20,707 nucleotides of DNA from an uncultured Tissierellia bacterium. Its GTDB lineage: Bacteria; Bacillota; Clostridia; Tissierellales; Peptoniphilaceae. The notes beneath the pieces were generated by a model that saw only the letters and a program-made list of their open reading frames with translations, was not told the origin of the DNA and did no database searches. Location of the stretch: the NCBI GenBank assembly GCA_902489375.1, contig CABTZP010000014.1:1-20707 (forward strand). The letters run 5' to 3'. Below, in pieces: positions 13,771-19,716 of the stretch; positions within the stretch are counted from its first letter, which is position 1, and each line of letters starts with the position of its first letter. The position numbers and the translations under genes are program-made.

Positions 13771-15111
13771 ATGAAAAAGAACAAATGTCAGGAAATCGTC
13801 CAAAAAACAAAAAAATATCTGGCCCCCTGTCAGATGCTCTCCTATTTTCCCCTGGCGGTGGAATCTGCTCATGGAGCTAAAATCATTGACGCGGACGGAA
13901 AAGAATATATCGATTTTCTTTCCTCAGCCGCGGCCTTAAATCTGGGAAGCAGCTTTTCTCCAGTGATCCAGGCGATCCGTGACCAGCTGGAAAAGCTCAC
14001 GGTCTATGCCACACCCTATACCTATAGCGAAAAAACGGCGGAATATGCAAAAAAACTCGCTTCTATTTTCCCAGGCGGGGGTCCGGCCAAGGTCGCCTTC
14101 GGCCATTCCGGCTCGGATGCCAATGATGCCGCCATTAAATTTTCAAGGGCGTTTACAGGAAGACAGAAAATTCTGGTCTTTCAAAATGGTTATCATGGGA
14201 CCACTTTTGGGGCGGCGACCATGTCCACCTGCTCGGTTCATATGCATGAAAAAATGGGACCTTTCCTTCCCGATGTCTATGTTTTTCCCTTTTTTGGGGT
14301 GGATGTCGACGATCAGACCTGCGAAAGGGAATCGACCTTAGAAATTGAAAAGGCGTTTTCGACCTATCTATCTCCCGAAGAAGTCGCTGCCGTAATTATT
14401 GAGCCTATTCAGGGCGATGCCGGTGCCATTGCCGCCCATCCCATTTTCCTTCAAAAGCTTTATACGCTTTGCAAAGACCATGGGATTCTCTTCATTGTCG
14501 AGGAAGTCCAGCAGGGCTTCTGGCGGACAGGTAAGTGGTTTTCCATTGAGCATTACGGGATCAATCCCGATGGAATTTGCATGGGAAAGGCGCTGGGAGG
14601 AGGGATGCCCATGGGCGCTTTTATGGCCCGGGCAGAGATTATGGATTCTCTTCCCGCTCCGGCCCACACTTTTACCTTAGCGGGAAATGCCATTTGCTGC
14701 CAGGCCGGCTTGGCTGCTTTTGATTATTATCAAACCCAGGAATTTCAGGAAACCTTAAAAAGAAACATTCGACTTCTTAGGGAAGAGGCGGGGAAACTAA
14801 AAGAAAAGTATCCGGACCGGATTTCCTTTGTTCGGCAAATGGGCATGACCATGGGGATTGGAATTGGAAAAAGGGGAGAGGCCGGCGAAATGATCCCCGA
14901 TTCCCAAGGAACCTTTAAAATCCTCTTTCGCGCCTATGAAAAAGGCCTCGTTGTGATTTCCTTGGCGGGCAATGTCCTCCGCATTCAGCCCCCCCTAAAT
15001 ATCGAAGAGGGCCTTATTCGAAAGGGCTTTTCTATTTTGGATCAGTCGATTCGGGATTACCTTGATGGAAACATCCCGGACGAGGTGATGAAATACTGCG
15101 CCGGCTGGTAA
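13771..15111 (+). CDS. Class III PLP aminotransferase, isoleucine 2-epimerase-like
   Basis: A 446-residue fold-type I PLP enzyme of aminotransferase class III. The PLP lysine is K273 in MGKALGGG, with GHSGSDANDAAIKFSRA at the phosphate-binding region, NGYHGTTFGA, and EPIQGDAGAI. Several segments (AHGAKIIDADGKEYIDFLSSA, APAHTFTLAGN, VVISLAGNVLRIQPPL) fit the branched-chain amino acid racemase branch described in lactobacilli better than GABA or ornithine aminotransferases, so isoleucine 2-epimerase activity is a reasonable but unproven guess. E244 occupies the place of the usual DEVQ aspartate that contacts the PLP ring nitrogen. The ribosome binding site AGGAGG is seven bases before ATG. It follows argS by 42 bases and converges with the phosphatase gene. 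Alternative: a GABA or general omega-aminotransferase. Confidence 0.82.
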   Translation: MKKNKCQEIVQKTKKYLAPCQMLSYFPLAVESAHGAKIIDADGKEYIDFLSSAAALNLGSSFSPVIQAIRDQLEKLTVYATPYTYSEKTAEYAKKLASIFPGGGPAKVAFGHSGSDANDAAIKFSRAFTGRQKILVFQNGYHGTTFGAATMSTCSVHMHEKMGPFLPDVYVFPFFGVDVDDQTCERESTLEIEKAFSTYLSPEEVAAVIIEPIQGDAGAIAAHPIFLQKLYTLCKDHGILFIVEEVQQGFWRTGKWFSIEHYGINPDGICMGKALGGGMPMGAFMARAEIMDSLPAPAHTFTLAGNAICCQAGLAAFDYYQTQEFQETLKRNIRLLREEAGKLKEKYPDRISFVRQMGMTMGIGIGKRGEAGEMIPDSQGTFKILFRAYEKGLVVISLAGNVLRIQPPLNIEEGLIRKGFSILDQSIRDYLDGNIPDEVMKYCAGW

Positions 15112-15120
15112 TCTTCTCAA

Positions 15121-15771
15121 CTACTGCGGGAGGATGGATTCCTTTTCAATAAATGTTGGCTGAGGAAAAAGCAGGGCCTTCACCGGGCCATTGACCTGAA
15201 TCTGAAGGATGGACCCGTTTCGGCTGATCACATTTCGGATGGTTTTATAAGAGTCCATAACCCAGCCCACCGCGGCAGACATGACGTTGTAATGGGTAAT
15301 TAGAAGAATTCGGTCTTCTTTTAAGGGTTTTGGTCTCATCCCGTCGGATGCGGTGGAGGCGGACATTTCATCATCGGTCAGCTCATTTAAAAAAGACCAG
15401 ACCCTTTGGCAGACATCCTCATAGGATTCTCCTCCGGGAATCCCATAGGTGACGGGATTTTCTACAAAAGCCTGGTATTCCTTTGGATACTGGCTTCGGG
15501 CCTGAGAAGGGGTGAGGTCCGAAAAAATCCCAAAATTCCGTTCATGAATCCGGGGCTCAATCTCTGCATCTGAAAAACCTAAATACTTCGCGGTTCCGAT
15601 CGCTCTTTTATAATCGCTGACAAAGACCCGGTCAAAGCGGAGACTTTGAAGGCGGGCTCGGGTTGGGTCTAAATCCTGTAGAAATTCAGGGGCAAGCTCG
15701 ACGTCTTTCCCGCTGTAGGTTTGTAGAATATTGGAGGTGGACCGACCATGGCGTACGAAGAAAATTTGCAT
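15121..15771 (-). CDS. Histidine phosphatase family protein (phosphoglycerate mutase-like)
   Basis: A 216-residue cytoplasmic enzyme of the histidine phosphatase superfamily. The catalytic motif FVRHGRS places the phospho-accepting H8 between R7 and G9. The second histidine is H160 in LITHYN, with the motif arginine from SDYKRA and the proton-donor region ERNFG. The family covers phosphoglycerate mutases, cobalamin and fructose-2,6-bisphosphate phosphatases and broad-specificity enzymes, so the substrate is unknown. A polar insertion (DDEMSASTASDGMRPKPLKED, before the second His) is longer than usual. The gene ends only nine bases from the convergent PLP-enzyme gene, and no hairpin is obvious between them. 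Its start is divergent from the sigma factor gene. Confidence 0.87.
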   Translation of the reverse strand: MQIFFVRHGRSTSNILQTYSGKDVELAPEFLQDLDPTRARLQSLRFDRVFVSDYKRAIGTAKYLGFSDAEIEPRIHERNFGIFSDLTPSQARSQYPKEYQAFVENPVTYGIPGGESYEDVCQRVWSFLNELTDDEMSASTASDGMRPKPLKEDRILLITHYNVMSAAVGWVMDSYKTIRNVISRNGSILQIQVNGPVKALLFPQPTFIEKESILPQ

Positions 15772-15815
15772 ATATTGTCCTTTCTAACCTGATTTGATCT
15801 TTTATCTTTTTGCCT

Positions 15816-15853
15816 ATTATATCCTATCAATTTCTCACTTTTCTATTGTGAGA
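15816..15853. promoter_or_regulatory. Divergent promoter region with inverted repeat
   Basis: Between the phosphatase (minus) and the sigma factor (plus) lies a perfect minus-strand TATAAT (plus 15816-15821) in the context GATATAAT, and an inverted repeat TCTCAC (15833-15838) / GTGAGA (15848-15853) just upstream of it. The repeat would cover the -35 zone of the minus promoter and could be an operator serving both genes. A clear sigma-A promoter for the sigma factor gene is not seen; GAGGTG precedes its ATG. Confidence 0.4.
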
Positions 15854-15878
15854 TTCAGGTTAAGAATAGAGGTGTTTT

Positions 15879-16388
15879 ATGCCCCCCTTATCCGCTGAGG
15901 ACCAAAAAAAATTAGCAGAGCTTTTCGCCCGGTATGAATCTTACCTTCTTCATATCGCGCAATTCTATTTGGGAAAGTCTGGCGATGCAGAAGATATTGT
16001 TTTGGAGGCTTTTTTTCGGGTCATTCCGCATTTAGATAAAATAAATCTAGAAAACGGTCACAAAGCACGCAACTATCTCGTTACAATAGTAGAACGGCTG
16101 TCGATTGACTTTCTTCGAAGAAAAAAAGTCTTTTTCGTTCGAGACGAGTTTCTTTTCAACTTTTTTTCAGAAGACGATGACCAGGCAGATCATGAGGAAG
16201 GGCTTCTGGTTAAAGAAGCCATGAAGAAACTGAAGCTGGAGGACGAACAGATTCTTCGGTTAAAATATTTACAGGATATGACGAATCAGGAAATTGCCGA
16301 CCTTTTGTCCATCAAAGAGGATGCCGTTCGAAAAAGACTGGAAAGGGCGAGAAAACGCCTAAAAAAGATCATGGAGGATAAAAAATGA
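15879..16388 (+). CDS. ECF-type RNA polymerase sigma factor
   Basis: A 169-residue sigma-70 family protein of ECF size with only regions 2 and 4. Region 2 (about 15-95) shows the AEDIVLEAFFRVIPHLDKI segment that binds core polymerase and the NYLVTIVERLSIDFLRRKK helix for -10 recognition. An acidic linker (SEDDDQADHEE) follows, then region 4 with LKLEDEQILRLKYLQDMTNQEIADLLSIKEDAVRKRLERA-type helix-turn-helix (split here at about 125-165) for the -35 element. Its stop overlaps the start of the next gene as ATGA, so the two are translationally coupled as a sigma factor/membrane regulator pair. The candidate target promoter at 17205-17233 lies downstream. Confidence 0.9.
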   Translation: MPPLSAEDQKKLAELFARYESYLLHIAQFYLGKSGDAEDIVLEAFFRVIPHLDKINLENGHKARNYLVTIVERLSIDFLRRKKVFFVRDEFLFNFFSEDDDQADHEEGLLVKEAMKKLKLEDEQILRLKYLQDMTNQEIADLLSIKEDAVRKRLERARKRLKKIMEDKK

Positions 16389-17131
16389 AAAGCCAGAATC
16401 AAGATCCGAATCGGCTGGACGAAAAGTCCCTGCATATCTTATCCCGGATTGATGAATCCATCCATGATCAGTACCGGACCCTTTCTGAGGAACCTTCTTC
16501 TCATCCGTCTTTGGATTTTTCTTCATCCTATGAGAAAAGAAAAGCCCAGATCTTACAAGGGAAAGCAGAGGGGGTAGAAAAAGAGCTTCGCCATAAAAAA
16601 GTGAAGGTTGAGGCAAGAAAATGGGGGCTTTCCGCGGCCGTTTTCGTTATCATCATGAGCCTGGTCAGTATTGGGATTGGTCATCAAGAACCTTCTGCCG
16701 GAGTGAACCGATTCGGAAGCGCCATTGTCCAAACTTACCCGGACCATACTGATTTTTATTATAAAGAGAAAAAAAAGACAAATCATAGCCCCACTCATCT
16801 TCCTTTGGTTCATCTTGAGGAGGATCTGCCGGAAGGCTATCAAATCATCAAATCAGACATCGACTCACTTTATTATTTTAAACGTTTTCAAAACGCAAAG
16901 GGCCAGTGGTTGGACCTTACCATTCAACCGACCGGAGGCGTTGTCGGCCTGGATACGGAAAATGCGGTTCATACTTTGCTGAAAATAGAAGGAGTACCCG
17001 TCGCTCATTATCAAAAGCCTAAGATCACCATTTATTTTTGGGAATATCAAGATCTGATCTATACTTTTGCTGGTAATGCTTCTAAAGATATGGAGACCCT
17101 GGTTCCTAAAATCATTCATAAGATAAAATAA
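16385..17131 (+). CDS. DUF4367 single-pass membrane protein, likely anti-sigma factor
   Basis: A 248-residue protein with a charged cytoplasmic N-terminus (1-77), one membrane segment (WGLSAAVFVIIMSLVSIGIG, about 80-99) and an extracytoplasmic C-terminal DUF4367 domain (about 130-245). The domain signature is readable: YYFKRFQNAKGQWLDLTIQP, a GLDTEN turn, LKIEGVPVAHYQ, and an IYFWEYQDLIYTFAG strand pair. Such proteins are regularly encoded with an ECF sigma factor in Clostridia and are thought to hold the sigma factor at the membrane and sense envelope conditions. No zinc-binding HxxxCxxC motif of classic anti-sigma factors is present. The four-base overlap with the sigma gene supports the pairing; a terminator follows directly. 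Confidence 0.82.
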   Translation: MKSQNQDPNRLDEKSLHILSRIDESIHDQYRTLSEEPSSHPSLDFSSSYEKRKAQILQGKAEGVEKELRHKKVKVEARKWGLSAAVFVIIMSLVSIGIGHQEPSAGVNRFGSAIVQTYPDHTDFYYKEKKKTNHSPTHLPLVHLEEDLPEGYQIIKSDIDSLYYFKRFQNAKGQWLDLTIQPTGGVVGLDTENAVHTLLKIEGVPVAHYQKPKITIYFWEYQDLIYTFAGNASKDMETLVPKIIHKIK

Positions 17132-17135
17132 CAAA

Positions 17136-17170
17136 GGTGAGGCGATGAGAATTGCCTCATCTTTTTTCTT
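17136..17170 (+). terminator. Intrinsic terminator of the sigma factor operon
   Basis: TGAGGC (17138-17143) pairs with GCCTCA (17154-17159), extendable by a G-U pair, with a ten-base loop and followed by TCTTTTTTCTTTTC. It begins five bases after the DUF4367 gene stop. Confidence 0.75.
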
Positions 17171-17204
17171 TTCATTAAAAAAAGTTTATTTTTTTCTTCA
17201 AAAG

Positions 17205-17233
17205 TGTCACAAATTTCTGTCCTTGTTCGTTAC
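17205..17233 (+). promoter_or_regulatory. Candidate ECF sigma promoter
   Basis: TGTCAC (17205-17210) and CGTTAC (17228-17233) are separated by exactly 17 bases. A -10 beginning with CGT and a -35 ending in AC are typical of ECF-type promoters. No convincing sigma-A -35 exists for the nearby TATATA. The nearest sigma factor is the ECF gene just upstream, so this may be its target. Confidence 0.45.
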
Positions 17234-17287
17234 ATATATAAAGAGCACAAATTTACGTATCTGTGAATGTAATGAAAGGAGAGAATG

Positions 17288-17329
17288 ATGAAACAAATCA
17301 ATAACAATAAGGTTTATTTTAAAGAATAA
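17288..17329 (+). CDS. Possible 13-residue leader peptide
   Basis: ATG 17288 has AAAGGAG (17275-17281) six bases upstream and encodes a 13-residue, lysine- and asparagine-rich peptide (MKQINNNKVYFKE) ending at TAA 17327-17329. The strong ribosome binding site suggests translation. It could be a true small peptide, a coupling leader for the next ORF, or the 5' remnant of a disrupted gene. No family can be assigned at this length. Confidence 0.3.
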   Translation: MKQINNNKVYFKE

Positions 17330-17345
17330 AATTGAAGGAGGATAT

Positions 17346-17555
17346 ATGTATTATGGTGCTTTTTATAATACAAATCTGACTGGAGGGCATGCTGTTTGTA
17401 TAAATGGCTACTATATTGATGGAAGCCATGATATATTAGTGATGGAATCTTTAGGCGGACGTTATCAACGACTTCATTCTGATTCTCAAGGTCGATATGT
17501 GATGTCCTATACAGGAATGGGCAATTTATACTGGGATGCTTCCCTAACGGTATAG
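17346..17555 (+). CDS. Small ORF resembling the C-terminal part of a papain/C39-like cysteine peptidase
   Basis: A 69-residue frame with a strong AAGGAGG four bases before its ATG. Its GGHAVCINGYYIDG stretch resembles the catalytic-His strand of papain-like and C39-like cysteine peptidases (usual form GGHAVxIxGY), and the rest (ILVMESLGGRYQRLHS, then MSYTGMGNLYWDASLTV) resembles the end of such domains, where an Asn or Asp normally occupies the position near E43. The half carrying the catalytic Cys is absent, as is any signal peptide, so this is either a remnant of a larger secreted peptidase or a small protein derived from it. It lies upstream of two secreted proteins of unknown function. 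The domain resemblance is from pattern reading only. Confidence 0.45.
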   Translation: MYYGAFYNTNLTGGHAVCINGYYIDGSHDILVMESLGGRYQRLHSDSQGRYVMSYTGMGNLYWDASLTV

Positions 17556-17611
17556 CAAATGATGATGATGATTGCTTTTGGAATAAGTTAATTTCTAGAG
17601 AGGAGTAATAA

Positions 17612-18481
17612 ATGAAAAGAAAAAGTTCTAGACTTGCCTTTTTCATGACATTTCTATTGGCGATGATCTTGGTTATCCCCAGTGAGTCTTTGGCCGCTGC
17701 CTTTCCTAATAGTTTACCGGAGAAATACCACGCTGTCTTAAAATCATATATTGTTGATAATCTTAGCTTAAATCCCCCAAGTGATGTGGAAAGGTTATCC
17801 GCGGAGTATCGGGTGGGTAATTATATTCCCCTGTACACCTGGGATGGGGAAAAATTTGTTAAAGTAGTGGACCAGATTTATTATCCAGTTTACGCAGGAA
17901 AAACGCTAGCCGATATCTATATTTTAGCAAATCCTCCTGTTGAGCCAGCTTTAAGTCAAGGACCTGGCTTTCTTATTTCTTCTTTGGATAACTATATAAA
18001 ATTTGTTTCACCGGAATACTGCCTAATCACTTACCTAGGGAAGACGTATGCGGTTTCAAAAGGAAAAATTCAGCTCTTAGCAGACATTGGAACAATGGGA
18101 TTTGATCTGAAATCAATGAAGGAACAAATCGACGGGATGAAAGATTCGCAGCTTAAAACTGACTATGAAGCTTTTTATAATCAGGTGAAGGAAAAGAATC
18201 CAAGCGAGTTTTCTTCAGAAGAAATAAAAAAAGAAGCACAGAACTTCACAAAGGAATTTCTAGAGGAGAAGCTCCAGGAAAGTAATTTTGACTTTTCAAC
18301 GAATCAGGATATGACAAACTTTTCAAATTTGCCGGTCATATACAAGGGAGGGACGAGCAAGAATAGCTTTGCAAATAAGAGTTCTGTTAAGTCGGAAAAA
18401 AAGAGCCAGACAAAAGCCCCTCCAACGGGAGATCCTTTTTTCGCCCGGCTATTTCCCGCATTTTTTCCCTTATCGAGATAA
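17612..18481 (+). CDS. Secreted protein of unknown function, tandem paralog 1
   Basis: A 289-residue protein with a clear Sec signal peptide: MKRK start, hydrophobic core at about 8-22, and a likely cleavage after the SLAA segment near residue 28-29. The mature part has a conserved block (about 30-160) rich in predicted strands, including IPLYTWDGEKFVKV, YYPVYAGKTLADIYILANPP and CLITYLGKTYAVSKGKIQLL, then a charged helical region (165-230) and a low-complexity lysine/serine linker ending in APPTGDPFF plus a short hydrophobic tail. I do not recognise a named family. The TGD element recalls degenerate sortase signals of the PxTGD type, but no proper membrane segment follows. Start ATG 17612 has GAGAGGAG upstream. 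The closely related copy lies 267 bases downstream. Confidence 0.75.
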   Translation: MKRKSSRLAFFMTFLLAMILVIPSESLAAAFPNSLPEKYHAVLKSYIVDNLSLNPPSDVERLSAEYRVGNYIPLYTWDGEKFVKVVDQIYYPVYAGKTLADIYILANPPVEPALSQGPGFLISSLDNYIKFVSPEYCLITYLGKTYAVSKGKIQLLADIGTMGFDLKSMKEQIDGMKDSQLKTDYEAFYNQVKEKNPSEFSSEEIKKEAQNFTKEFLEEKLQESNFDFSTNQDMTNFSNLPVIYKGGTSKNSFANKSSVKSEKKSQTKAPPTGDPFFARLFPAFFPLSR

Positions 18482-18511
18482 AAGTTTTTAAGCTAGTGCC
18501 AGAGCGATTTG

Positions 18512-18548
18512 AATGGAGCTGTACCATTAATAATGGTACAGCTCCATT
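18512..18548. terminator. Perfect 37-base palindrome between the tandem paralogs
   Basis: AATGGAGCTGTACCATTA (18512-18529) and its exact reverse complement (18531-18548) are separated by one base, giving an 18-bp perfect inverted repeat 30 bases after the first paralog. The following bases (TGAGTAAATTTT) are only weakly T-rich, so termination is likely but not certain. The rest of the 267-base gap holds a small TGCAT/ATGCA hairpin near 18597-18611 and no recognised gene. Confidence 0.6.
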
Positions 18549-18748
18549 TGAGTAAATTTTATACAGGTTGTTGAAGGTGGAAAAGAGATAAGCACTTGCA
18601 TCGATTATGCAGGCTACTCGTTTGATAGACGTTTTTAATGGTTTTTAAGAGCGGCAATTTTCAGTAATCCATGTCATTCTAAACGAAAATAAATGAGGAT
18701 CTTCATGGTATTCTATAAGTAAAGAAGTCTTTTGGAGAGGAGCGAAAA

Positions 18749-19600
18749 ATGAAAAGAAAAAGTTTCTGCTTTGTCTATTCCTTCGCCATTCTGCTGGCCA
18801 TCATCCTGGCGATTTCCACTGAGTCTTTGGCCGCTGTCTTTCCCAAAGACCTTCCTGAAAAATATTATCCTGTCTTAAAATCAAAAATTGCCGATGATCT
18901 CAAGAAAAACCACGCCAATGACAAGGAGCGGTTAACTGCAGACCATCGAGTGGGCAGCAATATTCCCCTCTACACCTGGAATGGGAAAAAATTTGCTGAG
19001 CTGGAGGATCGGATTTATTATCCGGTTTACGCGAGAAAAAAGCTTGCGGATATTTATATTTTAGCAAATCCGCCCTTTGAGCTGGACTTCGGTCAGGGAC
19101 CTGGCTTTCTCATTGGTCCTATGAATAGGTATATAAAATCCGTCTCCCCGGAATATTGCCTGATTACCTATCTGGGGAAAACTTACGCGGTGTCAAAAGG
19201 AAAAATTCAACTTTTGATCGACCTTGAAACGAAGGCAATTGATTTGGAAACACTAAGAGAACAGATTAACGGAATAAAAGATGAGCAGCTAAAGGCTGAC
19301 TATGAAAACTTTTATAAAAAAGAGAAGGCAAAACCGGCCTATGAGTTTTCTTCCGATAAAGTCACGAAAAAAGCAGAGACCTTCACAAAGAAATTTTTAG
19401 AGGTAAAGCTTAAGGAGTGCCATTTTAACCTTTTGATGAATAAGGATAGGGCAGACCTTTCCAAGCTGCCAGTTGTATACAAGGCTGGGCCAAGCAAAAA
19501 AAGTCCGATCAAAGCGCCCTCAACTGGAGATCCTTTCTTCTCGCTTTTTTCCGTAAAGGATGATGATAACGGAAAGATCATTGGCTATTTCTACAAGTAG
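18749..19600 (+). CDS. Secreted protein of unknown function, tandem paralog 2
   Basis: A 283-residue paralog of the preceding secreted protein. The signal peptide has the same MKRKS start and the same STESLAA cleavage region near 24-29. Conserved blocks match copy 1 closely: FP.DLPEKY near 31-38, IPLYTWNGKKF, IYYPVYARKKLADIYILANPP, QGPGFLI, and a CLITYLGKTYAVSKGKIQLL block identical to copy 1. The helical middle and linker have diverged, and the shared APSTGDPFF tail is followed by a polar ending (VKDDDNGKIIGYFYK) instead of the hydrophobic one. The ribosome binding site GAGAGGAG is conserved upstream. No family is recognised. The pattern of a conserved N-terminal block and divergent C-terminus suggests duplication followed by divergence under selection on the first block. 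Confidence 0.75.
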   Translation: MKRKSFCFVYSFAILLAIILAISTESLAAVFPKDLPEKYYPVLKSKIADDLKKNHANDKERLTADHRVGSNIPLYTWNGKKFAELEDRIYYPVYARKKLADIYILANPPFELDFGQGPGFLIGPMNRYIKSVSPEYCLITYLGKTYAVSKGKIQLLIDLETKAIDLETLREQINGIKDEQLKADYENFYKKEKAKPAYEFSSDKVTKKAETFTKKFLEVKLKECHFNLLMNKDRADLSKLPVVYKAGPSKKSPIKAPSTGDPFFSLFSVKDDDNGKIIGYFYK

Positions 19601-19606
19601 AAATAG
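19585..19606. other. Hairpin overlapping the stop of paralog 2
   Basis: CTATTTCTAC (19585-19594) and GTAGAAATAG (19597-19606) form a perfect 10-bp inverted repeat with a two-base centre that includes the TAG stop. There is no U-tract after it. It may stabilise the mRNA 3' end together with the larger hairpin downstream. Confidence 0.4.
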
Positions 19607-19641
19607 GGTTGGTCAGCGATCTTAAACATCCTAAAATTTAT

Positions 19642-19694
19642 CCCCCCATGGATTGCCCATGTTCTGGTAACTTGTTTGGGCAATCCATGGGGGG
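19642..19694. terminator. Strong hairpin, probable bidirectional terminator
   Basis: Two perfectly complementary 18-base arms, CCCCCCATGGATTGCCCA (19642-19659) and its reverse complement (19677-19694), enclose a 17-base loop. It lies between convergent genes: paralog 2 on the plus strand and the TRAP permease on the minus strand. CTTT follows on the plus strand and an A/T-rich run (ATAAATTTTAG) on the minus side. Confidence 0.65.
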
Positions 19695-19716
19695 CTTTCA
19701 TATGGCGTCTTTTTCC

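Noticed and set aside
17556..17611. Short ATG trinucleotide run before paralog 1 as a switching repeat
   Set aside because: Only about four units, outside any coding frame and too short to be an evident contingency repeat.
17314..17646. 110-codon minus-strand frame opposite the small peptidase-like ORF
   Set aside because: It has no ribosome binding site or family resemblance, and the plus-strand ORF has a strong one.
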